A stretch of DNA of 64,000 nt from Micromonospora halophytica (GTDB taxonomy: Bacteria; Actinomycetota; Actinomycetes; Mycobacteriales; Micromonosporaceae): the NCBI RefSeq assembly GCF_900090245.1, contig NZ_FMDN01000023.1, forward strand, positions 1 to 64,000, given 5' to 3'. Below the pieces are notes generated by a model. It was not told the DNA's origin and did not search any database. It worked only from the letters and a program-made list of their open reading frames with translations. A program made the position numbers and the translations under genes. The first letter of the stretch is position 1. Every line of letters starts with the position of its first letter. Positions 49,935-58,743 of this stretch are shown piece by piece.

Positions 49935-52900
49935 CATCTGCCGCCGACCCCCGGTGGGGCGTACGCGGCTGGCTCGACCACGCGACGGCGTACCGGATCG
50001 TGGAGCTGCCTCGGGTGCCCCCGCTGGTGGACCGGGCACGCGGTGACGCGGGGCGCCGGCAGCGGCTGGCCGCCGTCGTCGCGGCCTACCACGCGGCCGG
50101 CGTGACCGGTGGCGGCGGCCGCACGGTCGTCGGCTGGTGTCGGCCGCACGAGCAGAGCGGCGTGCACGTCTTCACCGGCGGCGGGGTCGAGGCCGCGGGT
50201 GCTGCCGCGGCGGCGGATGCCGCCGGCCGGCACCGGTCCAGCCTCTTCGCCGGCGCGGTCGGCCTGGCCTACCCCGCCGGAGGGTTGGCCGGGCTGCTCG
50301 ACGCGTTGCCCTGCTGGACACGGATCGCAGGGATGACCGACGGCCTGGTCGAGGATCGCGACGACCGGGAGCAGGCCGCCGAGCTGCGCCCAAGGCTCGA
50401 CGAAGGTCTGCTCGGCGTCTGGCAGGGCGCCTTCGCGTGGCTGCTGCTCGCCGACCCGGTCCCCGCCGACGAGGTCGCGGAGCAGGCCCGTCGGCTGGCC
50501 GCCCAGGAACGCGACGCCAAGGCCCGGGGTTCGTCGCCCACCCAGGCGGTACGCGCCCTGCGCCTCGGCCGCCGGCACCGGGAACTGGCCACCGCCGAGA
50601 CACTCGGGTGGTGGCGGATCGACCTGTTGGCCGCCGGCACGACCCCGCAGGCAGCCGCGGCCGTGGCGGGCCTGCTCTGCGCGTCGGTCGACCTGCACGG
50701 CCTGCCGTACGCGCTGGCGCCCACCCGAGCCTCGGGCGACCTGACCGGCCTGCTCGAGCGGGCCGAACTGGCCACCGTGGCCGATGAGCCGCCCCGGTCC
50801 CCGGGGCCCTCTCCGGCGTTGTCGAACGGCTCGTTCCTCGGCAGTTCGTCGCTGCTCGCCGCGCTGGCGGTCCCTCCGACGGAGGAGGCGCCCGGAGTGC
50901 GCCTGACCCTACGGTCGGACTTCGACGTCGCTCCGGAGACCACCGCCGTCGAGGTGTCCCCCCGGCCCTCCGCACAGGAGGTGGATGACACCGTGGCCGA
51001 CCGGGGACGGGCCGGGGTCCGCGCCGAGTCGGTGGCGATCGGCGCGGTGCTCGACCGGCACGGCAACGCGGGTGACCAGTTGCGGATACCGCTGAGCAGT
51101 CTCAACCGGCACACCTTCGTCTGTGGCGCGACCGGGGCGGGCAAGTCGCAGACCGTACGGCACCTGCTCGAACAGGCCGTCGAGGCGGGGCTGCCCTGGC
51201 TGGTGATCGAACCGGCCAAGGCCGAGTACCGGCGGATGGCCAACCGGCTGCCGCCGGCGAGCGTCGTCGCGATCCGCCCCGGCGAGGCCTCGGCGCCCCC
51301 CGCGGGGTTCAACCCGCTGCGGCCGGTGCCCGGCTTCCCGCTGCAGACCCACGCGGACCTCGTCCGTGCCCTCTTCCTCGCCGCCTTCGACGCCGACGAG
51401 CCCTTCCCGCAGGTGCTCGGCGCCGCCCTGGCCCGCTCGTACGAACAGCTCGGGTGGGACCTGGCCCTGGGTGAGCCGCGGCTGCCCGGGCACCGGCCCC
51501 GCTATCCCGACCTGAGCGACCTGCAACACGTCGCCGAGGAGGTGGTGGACCAGATCGGGTACGGCCGTGAGGTCGCCGACAACGTCCGCGGATTCATCCG
51601 GGTCAGGCTGGCCAGCCTGCGGCTGGGCACGACCGGCAGCTTCTTCGAAGGCGGCCACCCCATCGACATCGGACGCCTGCTGGACTCGAACGTGGTCTTC
51701 GAGATCGAGGACGTCGGTGACGACCGGGACAAGGCCTTCCTCATGGGAGCCCTGCTCATCCAGCTGACCGAGCACCTGAGGGTGCGGGTTCGCCGCCAGG
51801 ACCGCACGACCGCGTCCACCCTGCGACACCTGAGTGTCTTCGAGGAGTCGCACCGGCTGTTGCGGCGTGCCGACCGGCCGGGACCGGCCGCGCACGCCGT
51901 GGAGCTGTTCGCCGGTCTGCTGGCCGAGATCCGTGCGTACGGCGAGGGCCTGGTGATCGCCGAGCAGATCCCGGAGAAGCTCACCCCGGACGTCGTCAAG
52001 AACACCGCCGTGAAGATCATCCACAGGTTGCCCGCGCGCGACGACCGGGACGTCGTCGGCGCGACGGTCAACCTCACCGAACGGCAGTCGCAGTTCGTCG
52101 TGACGCTTCCGGCCGGCGTCGGCGCGGTCTTCACCGACGGCATGGACCACCCGGTGCTGGTACGCGTACCCGACGGCAGCGATCGGGAGAACGCCGCGCC
52201 GGCCGTGACCGCCGACCCGGCGCAGATCATCGGCCGGCGCAGCGCCAGCTGCGGCGCTGCCTGCCTGGCCCGGCCCTGCACCCTGCGGGACATGCGCCGG
52301 GCGCAGCTGCTGCTGGCGGACCAGCCCTGGTTGCGGCTCTGGGGCGAACTGGCGGTGCTGGGGCACCTCACCGGCTGGCCCACCCCGGCCATCCGTGCCG
52401 AACTGATCCAGGTCCTGCGGCGGATGCCGGTACGGCTGCGCGAGTGCGCCCTCTCGCACGCGGTCGACGGTGCGGTCGCCGCGCGGTCCGCGCACCTGTC
52501 GAGCCGGTGCGACCCCGACGAGCTGGCCGAGCACGTCGTCGACTCGCTGCACTGGACGGCCTTCGGCGGCGGGCACTGCGCGCAGCAGGAAACCGAATAT
52601 CTCGCCCACCGGTACCGCTGGGCGGTGCTGCGCGACGACCTCCGGGCCGAGGTGGACGCGGCGCCGGCCGGAGCCGGACGCTCCGCGCGAAGCGCCGAGT
52701 GGGCGCGACGGTACGGCGTGGAGATTCCCGGCCGTACCGTGCGCGAGCAGTTCGACGCCGTCTCGGCGTTGTTCGACGTCGACCAGCGCGACCGGGCAGC
52801 CTGCCGGGTCGTGGCCCTCGGGTCCCGTACGCCGTCGTTGATCGAGACGGCAGTCGGGGCGGCGTACGACACGCCGTCCTGGCCCGACCGGCTCACCGAG

Positions 52901-52978
52901 GCCGTCGACACCCACTTCGCCGACTGCCGATGGCCGACGCGCGTCCTCGCGGCCGGCCGGTACGCCAGGGAGGTGTGA
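49931..52978 (+). CDS. HerA/FtsK-like ATPase with N- and C-terminal extensions
   Basis: 1015 residues from GTG 49931 (GTGA overlap). The first 380 residues are alanine-rich and unclassified. The ATPase core has Walker A GATGAGKS at 399-406, LVIEPAKAEYRRM after it, and Walker B LSVFEESH at 634-641, then a helical EQIPEKLTPDVVKNTAVKI segment like that of HerA hexamer motors (sensor region). A Cys cluster, SCGAACLARPC (about 773-783), starts a C-terminal domain of about 230 residues without a known family. HerA motors act in DNA repair, transport or phage defence. It is the central gene of a three-gene operon. Confidence 0.75.
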   Translation: MTSAADPRWGVRGWLDHATAYRIVELPRVPPLVDRARGDAGRRQRLAAVVAAYHAAGVTGGGGRTVVGWCRPHEQSGVHVFTGGGVEAAGAAAAADAAGRHRSSLFAGAVGLAYPAGGLAGLLDALPCWTRIAGMTDGLVEDRDDREQAAELRPRLDEGLLGVWQGAFAWLLLADPVPADEVAEQARRLAAQERDAKARGSSPTQAVRALRLGRRHRELATAETLGWWRIDLLAAGTTPQAAAAVAGLLCASVDLHGLPYALAPTRASGDLTGLLERAELATVADEPPRSPGPSPALSNGSFLGSSSLLAALAVPPTEEAPGVRLTLRSDFDVAPETTAVEVSPRPSAQEVDDTVADRGRAGVRAESVAIGAVLDRHGNAGDQLRIPLSSLNRHTFVCGATGAGKSQTVRHLLEQAVEAGLPWLVIEPAKAEYRRMANRLPPASVVAIRPGEASAPPAGFNPLRPVPGFPLQTHADLVRALFLAAFDADEPFPQVLGAALARSYEQLGWDLALGEPRLPGHRPRYPDLSDLQHVAEEVVDQIGYGREVADNVRGFIRVRLASLRLGTTGSFFEGGHPIDIGRLLDSNVVFEIEDVGDDRDKAFLMGALLIQLTEHLRVRVRRQDRTTASTLRHLSVFEESHRLLRRADRPGPAAHAVELFAGLLAEIRAYGEGLVIAEQIPEKLTPDVVKNTAVKIIHRLPARDDRDVVGATVNLTERQSQFVVTLPAGVGAVFTDGMDHPVLVRVPDGSDRENAAPAVTADPAQIIGRRSASCGAACLARPCTLRDMRRAQLLLADQPWLRLWGELAVLGHLTGWPTPAIRAELIQVLRRMPVRLRECALSHAVDGAVAARSAHLSSRCDPDELAEHVVDSLHWTAFGGGHCAQQETEYLAHRYRWAVLRDDLRAEVDAAPAGAGRSARSAEWARRYGVEIPGRTVREQFDAVSALFDVDQRDRAACRVVALGSRTPSLIETAVGAAYDTPSWPDRLTEAVDTHFADCRWPTRVLAAGRYAREV

Positions 52979-52981
52979 CGG

Positions 52982-53533
52982 ATGAGTCCACGCGGGGACG
53001 ACCCCCTGTACACGGCCGACGGGCCGGACGACGACCGCCGCGACACGCGACGCTCCGAGAGCACCGGGCGAGGCGAGGATCATGACCGGGCGGAGCAGTT
53101 GCCTGAGCAGGGCGACGAGCGCGACGCCGGAGAGCCGGACACGTGGGCGGAGACGCGGGACCGGGCCGAGGAGCAGGCGGCGACCGCCGACGCGTCGCTG
53201 CGAGAGCGGATGCAGGCGGGGGTGCACCGGGCCGGCGAGGTCGCGGCGGGCTCTGCCGGGGTGCTGCTGGTCTCGCTGACCAGCTTCTTCACCACGGACG
53301 ACAAGCTGCCCGAGGCCGCCCGGATCGCGACGGCGGCCTCGGATGTCGTCGAGGAGGTGGCATCGGATACCAGGAAGAGGAAGGAGCACGAGGGGGAGGC
53401 GGAGGAGCCCGACCAGGGCGACGATGGGCAGGAGCAACTGCCGCCGGGCCGCGAGGGCGACCGGCCGGCGGCGGACCGGGCAGCTGGCCCCGCTGACGGT
53501 GTCGACGTGGATTCCTCAGGCCGAGGCGGGTGA
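52982..53533 (+). CDS. Small charged protein of the HerA operon
   Basis: 183 residues from ATG 52982, three bases after the HerA stop, with GGGAGG upstream. The sequence is very rich in Glu, Asp, Arg and Gly. It has one mildly hydrophobic segment (VAAGSAGVLLVSLTSFF) flanked by highly charged, probably disordered regions. It is weakly supported by composition alone, but its tight spacing argues for a real gene and a possible adaptor role. No family recognised. Confidence 0.5.
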   Translation: MSPRGDDPLYTADGPDDDRRDTRRSESTGRGEDHDRAEQLPEQGDERDAGEPDTWAETRDRAEEQAATADASLRERMQAGVHRAGEVAAGSAGVLLVSLTSFFTTDDKLPEAARIATAASDVVEEVASDTRKRKEHEGEAEEPDQGDDGQEQLPPGREGDRPAADRAAGPADGVDVDSSGRGG

Positions 53534-53731
53534 GCCCTCCTTCCGCAGCCCGTCTCCGGCCAAGATCACGAACTGTCGCTGCGGCGTCAGGAGACGTCGA
53601 TTCGAGGGGCGCTGTCGCGGTTGCGGCGGCGGCCGGCTGTCGCGCCTACGCCCCGTGCTCGGGGCGGTTCACCGTACGCCTCTTTCGCGGTTCCCGGGCC
53701 TGGGCACATGTTCCGCTGGGAGACTCGCCGG

Positions 53732-55054
53732 GTGAACGGCGGATGGGAGCGGCGCCTGGGGCCGATCGTCCAGGGGGCACCCGGTGCGCGGGTGGACCGG
53801 TTCGAGATCTACTTCGACCTGGTCTACGTCTTCTCCTTCTTCATCATCGCCCGGGCCACCGCCGCCGACCTCTCCGGCCGGGGCCTGCTGCACGCCGTGC
53901 TGCTCCTGGCCGTGCTCTGGTGGTGCTGGGTCATCCACAGCCTGGTCGCCAATCGGATCCGCCTGGGTGAAGGCTTCGTGCCGGTGGTCATGGTGGTGGC
54001 CATCGTGGCGCTCTTCGCCTTCGCCCTAGCCAGCCCTCAGGCGTTCCGAGAGCATGGTGAGGGGATCTCCGGTCCACTTCTGATCGCTTCGAGTTACTTG
54101 GTGATCCGCCTTGTGCACATCGGGGTCTACTGGTATTCGATCCGGCATGACCGCCGTGAGGTGGGGCAGATCCGTCCCTATGCGTTCGAGTTGGCGGGCA
54201 GCGTCGCGCTGCTGTTCTCGGCCGCCCTGATACCGCCACAGCTGGATGATCCACAAGTCGGTGCGCTGGTGCGGGAGGCGATCTGGATCGCCTTGGTGCT
54301 CGGCCAGTACGGGGTTCCCCTGGTGACCGGGACCCAGGGTTGGGTGGTCGTCTCCGCCGAGCACTGGACCGAGCGATACGACCTCATCCTCATGATTGCC
54401 CTCGGTGAATCGCTGATCTCGATTGGTGTTGGCAGCGACGTGGTCGGCGGCCCCATCACCTGGCCGATGCTGTTGGCGGCCACGATGGGCATTGTTGGCG
54501 TCTCCTGCCTGTGGTGGGCGCACTTCGACCTCATCGCTCCCGCCGCCCGCCTCGCTCTGCACGGCACGCACGGCGATGCCCGGACCCGGATGGTCCGGGA
54601 CGCGTATCACGACTTCTACCTGATCATGCTCGTCGGTATCGTGATGTTCGCGCTTGGCGGCGAGGAGTTGCTACACCACGTGGGCAGCGACGCCCGGCTG
54701 GACGAGCCGCTGCGGGGCCCGGGAATGGCGCTGCTCTGCGGGGGCGTCGCCTGCTACCTGCTCGGCAGTCTGCTGTTCCAGCTCCGCACCCTGCACACCA
54801 TCTCCTGGACCAGGGTAGGCGTGGTGTTGGTACTGGCGGCGTTCACGCCGCTGGCCGTGCACCTGCCGGTCCTGGTGGCGCTGGCGCTCATCCTGGCGAC
54901 CCAACTCGTGATGGTCACCGTGGAGATGTTCCTGTTCGCAGGCTCCCGGCACGCGTTGCGCGCCGCCGTGCTGGAGGAACGGACGGCGCACGAAGCGTAC
55001 GAGACGGCCTGGCGGCGACCACGCACGAACGAGCTTCCTCCGGGCGGCTCATGA
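53732..55054 (+). CDS. ltrA: Low temperature requirement protein A (LtrA)-like membrane protein
   Basis: About 440 residues. GTG 53732 has GGGAG ten bases upstream; the ATG at 53708 is an in-frame alternative. Family start RVDRFEIYFDLVYVFSFFII is followed by about twelve hydrophobic helices with YDLILMIALGESLISIGVG and FDLIAPAARLAL. LtrA proteins are widespread multi-pass membrane proteins of unknown biochemical function, first linked to growth in the cold. It is preceded by a 198-bp gap (53534-53731) without recognisable signals. Confidence 0.9.
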   Translation: MNGGWERRLGPIVQGAPGARVDRFEIYFDLVYVFSFFIIARATAADLSGRGLLHAVLLLAVLWWCWVIHSLVANRIRLGEGFVPVVMVVAIVALFAFALASPQAFREHGEGISGPLLIASSYLVIRLVHIGVYWYSIRHDRREVGQIRPYAFELAGSVALLFSAALIPPQLDDPQVGALVREAIWIALVLGQYGVPLVTGTQGWVVVSAEHWTERYDLILMIALGESLISIGVGSDVVGGPITWPMLLAATMGIVGVSCLWWAHFDLIAPAARLALHGTHGDARTRMVRDAYHDFYLIMLVGIVMFALGGEELLHHVGSDARLDEPLRGPGMALLCGGVACYLLGSLLFQLRTLHTISWTRVGVVLVLAAFTPLAVHLPVLVALALILATQLVMVTVEMFLFAGSRHALRAAVLEERTAHEAYETAWRRPRTNELPPGGS

Positions 55055-55116
55055 GGGGACCTCGACCCCTAGCTCACCGGGCGCGGGCGTCTGCCTGAGG
55101 GTGGGCCGTCGAAGCT

Positions 55117-55728
55117 TCACGTCTGTTCTTCGGCACGGAGGGTGGCGGTCGACCCGGCACCGGACCCGGTGGCGCGCGTAGGCTGAACCAGCAACTCGGA
55201 CAGTAGGTCACCGGCGGCGTCGAGGATCTCTCGCTCGCCGGTGACCAGCAGGTCCAGGATCAGCCCTCGGGTGGCGGCCAGTCCCAGCCTGGCCCGCTGC
55301 CGCGCTTCGGCCGGATCGAAGCCCCGCTGCACCAGCAGTTCGGCGAGTGGCTCGGCCCAGGCGTCGACGACGGTGGCCCGAAACGAGTCCGTCCACGGGC
55401 GCCGGTAGATGGCGTGCGAGTAGATCTCGAAGAACAGCCGGGTGGCCGGCGCCAGCGTCGGATCGCTGACCCGGCGCCAGAACTGTCGGCCCACCTCGGT
55501 CAGGTCGCCCTCCGGCGAGACAAGGTCGGCCAGGGCCGTGCGCTGGGCCGCCTCGATCCGCTCCACGATGGCGACGAGCAACTGCTCTCGGGTGCCGAAG
55601 TGGTAGATGAGCATGCGGTGGCTGGTTCCGACACCCGCAGCGATCTCCCGGATGCTCAGGTCACTGAAGCCGCTGTCCTGCAGGTACGCCATGCACCGGT
55701 CGAGGAGTGCCTCGCGGGCGGCACTCAC
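55117..55728 (-). CDS. TetR-family repressor
   Basis: 203 residues from GTG 55728, which overlaps the SRPBCC stop by 4 bp. The N-terminal helix-turn-helix is typical (LDRCMAYLQDSGFSDLSIRE, IAAGVGTSHRMLIYHFGTRE), followed by a ligand-binding helical domain (IYSHAIYRRPWTDSF; LGLAATRGLILDLL). It is the second gene of a two-gene unit whose promoter carries a 22-bp palindrome (56141-56162), most likely its operator, giving autoregulation. Confidence 0.9.
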   Translation of the reverse strand: MSAAREALLDRCMAYLQDSGFSDLSIREIAAGVGTSHRMLIYHFGTREQLLVAIVERIEAAQRTALADLVSPEGDLTEVGRQFWRRVSDPTLAPATRLFFEIYSHAIYRRPWTDSFRATVVDAWAEPLAELLVQRGFDPAEARQRARLGLAATRGLILDLLVTGEREILDAAGDLLSELLVQPTRATGSGAGSTATLRAEEQT

Positions 55729-56144
55729 TGCTCGCTAGCCGCCTTGAGCCCGGCCGCCTCCAGCGCCAGGAACCGGCGGGTCTTGCCACCCATCAGCACG
55801 TTGAGCAGTCCGGCGAGCGGGCCGGTCTGGTCCACGCCGATGGTGATCTGAGTCGTGCCGTCCGGGTTCGTGGCGAGCCGGTGGAAGCCGGAGGTGCGCA
55901 CGCCGGGGGAGCGGGTCTCCCAGGTGAATGACTCGCCATCCCGAACTGCGCTGACCCGCCAGACCAGGGGTGGCATACCGGGCTGCTTGATCCGGAACCG
56001 GTGCCCGAGCGTGAGATCGCGGCCGTCGAGTGGCCGTACCTCCTCTATGGACTTGGTCCACAGCGGCCAGGTGGTCACCGCGGTCAGCGCATCCCAGGCC
56101 CGTGCCTGCGCCGCCCTCGTCGCAATCGTCTGCTCATAACGTAT
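55725..56144 (-). CDS. SRPBCC-family protein with an unusual start
   Basis: About 140 residues ending at 55725. START/Bet-v1-like pattern: RYEQTIATRAAQARAWDALTAV, TTWPLWTKSIEEVRPLDG, FRIKQPGMPPLVWRVSAV, FTWETRSPGVRTSGFHRL, QTGPLAGLLNVLMGGKTRRFL. Homologues begin M-RYEQ; here the codon at that place (56144) is ATA, so the likely original start is lost or is used as a rare start. The next in-frame ATG is at 56345, through the palindrome and unrelated sequence. It is co-transcribed with the TetR gene. Polyketide cyclase/dehydrase-like or ligand-binding function. Confidence 0.65.
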   Translation of the reverse strand: MRYEQTIATRAAQARAWDALTAVTTWPLWTKSIEEVRPLDGRDLTLGHRFRIKQPGMPPLVWRVSAVRDGESFTWETRSPGVRTSGFHRLATNPDGTTQITIGVDQTGPLAGLLNVLMGGKTRRFLALEAAGLKAASEQ

Positions 56145-56162
56145 GTACCGAATGGTACATAC
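56141..56162. promoter_or_regulatory. TetR operator palindrome
   Basis: GTATGTACC-GAAT-GGTACATAC is a perfect inverted repeat with 9-bp arms. It overlaps the presumed start of the SRPBCC gene. Confidence 0.8.
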
Positions 56163-56345
56163 TGCAGCGCGGGGTGGGTGATCCCGACCCGGCCCGCGCC
56201 GTCCCAGCCGCCGATCGTGCAGGAACGCGAAGATCGAGTTCGCCGGCAACACCTCGCCGCAGAACCGGCTCACCGGATCCAGCAGGTCCAAGATAGAAGT
56301 CGATGGCCGCCACGCCGGCGGCAGCCATCGTTCAACACCAGCCAC

Positions 56346-58721
56346 CTAGGCTGGCCATCCTTCGCTGTCGTAGAGCGGCATGGTGACCGGGTCGGGCGAG
56401 TCCAGCTCGCACAGGAGCAAGGCCGGTCCGACCTCGCCCTTGTAGAGGCTGTCGGGCCGTAGCGAGGTTTCGAGCGCTTTGCTCTCTGCGGACCGGGCCA
56501 GCAGCTTGGCGCGGGCGAGCCACACCGGCTCGGCGGTGTTGGCGTGGTGGCGCAGCAGGGCGTAGGCGCGCCCGGCGAGGCCGCAGCAGAGCTCGCCGGG
56601 CGCGTCGAGGGGGCCTTCGTAGGCCGCCCAAGCGGCGCCTTGGGCCAGCTGCGCGAAGTGTGGCTCGCCGGTGAGGGCGTGCGCGAGCCACCACAGGGGC
56701 AGGTGACCGGCTGCGCCGTTGCACTAGCTGGCGCCCATGAGGGTGTCGGTGCGTGGGCTGCTGCTGTCGAAGGGCCACAGCAGGCCGCGGCCGGCCGGCT
56801 GGGCGAGGGAGGCGAGCTGGTCGAGGCGGTCGGCGATGCCTTCCGGGGCGGGGGACTTCGACGCCTGTGCCCAGCGGAGCACGGCGAAAAGGTAACCGGA
56901 CCAGCCGTGGGCGGCTCCGTGGACCCAACGGCGAGGTCCCTCGCCGATGGGGTCGGCATCGGCGAGGTCGGACCAGACCGAGTCGCGAAGCGTTGTCCCG
57001 AGCGCAAGCAGGGCCGGGTGTCGCGAGCTTCCCGAGCAGGCTTCGAGCAGCATGGCGCAACCCAGGAGCAGACCCGACCGTCCGAAAGCGACATCCAGCT
57101 CGGGGCTGGGTGCGCTGGCGGTCCGCAGGAACGCCTCGATCGCCTTGTCCCGTGCGGGGTGGTCGCCTCGCGTTTCGGCGATCAGCGCCTGAACCCAGTG
57201 GACGCCGCTGATGTGATGGTAGAAGGAGTTGTCGCCCACGACCTCGCGGGTGATGCCGAGCTCGCGGTTGACAAATGCCCCCTCGGCCGCCGACCTGTGT
57301 TCGGCCTGCTGCGCCCACAGGTCGGCCTGGGCGAGCAGCTGCCGGTCGCCGCGGCTTCGCGCGATGCGCAGCAGCGCGTAGGCGAGCCCGGCACCGCCGT
57401 TCATGGCGGAGGAGGTCGGCGGGGCCAGCCCGCCGTCGAAGAGCGGCCCCGGCGCGGCGAGGCGGGCGAGAACCTTGTCGAGCAGTCCCTTTGTCCGCGA
57501 CGGCGGAGCCGTGCGTGGCGCGGCGCGGTCCGATGCCGCTGCGGTGCGCAGGGACTCCAGCAGGTGCGCCAGCGACGGGTAGCGGCGGTCCGGGTCCTTG
57601 TCGAGCGCCCGCCGCAGGGCCTCTTCGGTTGCGGGAAGCTTCGGCCCGACATGGGCGTCGAAGGGCAGTACGGGCTCGTCGCGCAGCTGGCGCAGCATGT
57701 GTTCGGCGTGCAGCGAGAAGGTGTGCGTATGCGCGCCGGTAAGCAGGTGGTAGATGAGCGCCGCGACTGAGTACTGCTCGCCCGCCTGCGTCAGCGAGGT
57801 GACGCTCTGGCCGTCCAAGCGAGCCTGGGCGCCTTCCGGGTCGAGGAAGAAGTCGACACCGCCTCGCCTGACACAGCCTCCGTTCGCAGCGGAGCTGATC
57901 CTGACGGCGAGCCCGAAGTCCAGCAGGACCACGCGGCCCTGCCCGTCGACGAGGACGTTGCGCGGGTGCACGTCGCCGTGGAGCACATCTTGCGTGTGCA
58001 GGTGGGAGAAGGCGGCGACGACACCGTCGGCCAGGCTCAGCAGCACTGCGACGCCCTCCGGACCGCCGAGCCTGCGTGCCTCGGCCGCGGCGTCGTGGGA
58101 GTCGACGCCCGCGATCCATGACTGGACGAGGAACGAGCGTCCGGCGTGCTCGCCCGCGTCGACGAGGTGGGGGTTGTGGCGCCCGTCGAGGCTGCGCAGT
58201 GTCGCAGCTTCGCGGTGAAGCAAAGGCGCGATGTCGGCCTGGGCGCCTTCACGCACGATCTTCAGTGCGGCCGTCGTGCCGTCGGCGAGCCGGAGGCGGT
58301 ACACCTCGGTGTCCAAAAGAACGTGAACCGGCTCGACTACCTGCCCGCCCGCGACGGGCCGGCCCGGCGCGAGCGACGCCTCGACTCGGGCGGCGAGCGC
58401 CGAGTCGGCGGGCAGCAGCACACCGTCGCGGATGAAGCCGGCCAGAACAGGCAGGACGTCGGTCAGCGTCTGCCGCGGATCGGTGCCGGAGGCGGCGCTG
58501 AAGGCGATGACGGCGTCGACGATGGTCGTCGGCTCGCGGAACCGGTCGAGGAACGCGGCGGTGTCGCTGTCGACGAGACTGGTGGTGGCGCGTGACAGCG
58601 GCCGGGTGACACAGTGGTCGCCCGGCTGGTGGTCGATCTGCTCTCGCAGGCCGCAGGCGATCTCGGCCGCGGGCACCACCATCACGTCGTCCGGTAGGAC
58701 CAACGGCCCGAACGCGGTCAT
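56346..58721 (-). pseudogene. RRE-like/protein kinase/LanC fusion with an amber codon in the LanC zinc motif
   Basis: ATG 58721 (GGGAG upstream) starts a frame of 665 residues that stops at TAG 56724-56726, but stays open and homologous to LanC to the next stop at 56346 (791 codons total). The N-terminus (about 1-105) has the winged-helix, PqqD/RRE-like pattern TTIVDAVIAFSAASGTDP. The kinase has K154, E171, HGDVHPRN (248-255) and DFG (268-270), all intact. The LanC domain has NGGAGLAYALL, WVHGAAHGWSGY, then amber where Trp should precede C667-N-G, then CCG (712-714). Zinc would use three Cys as in ProcM-type CCG enzymes. A G-to-A change of TGG to TAG is the likely origin. Confidence 0.8.
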
Positions 58722-58743
58722 GCTGTCTCCCTGGAGGTTCGGG

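Noticed and set aside
56724..56726. Amber codon as pyrrolysine or programmed readthrough
   Set aside because: No pyl genes or recoding signal are visible and the position replaces a structural Trp, so mutation or sequence error is simpler.
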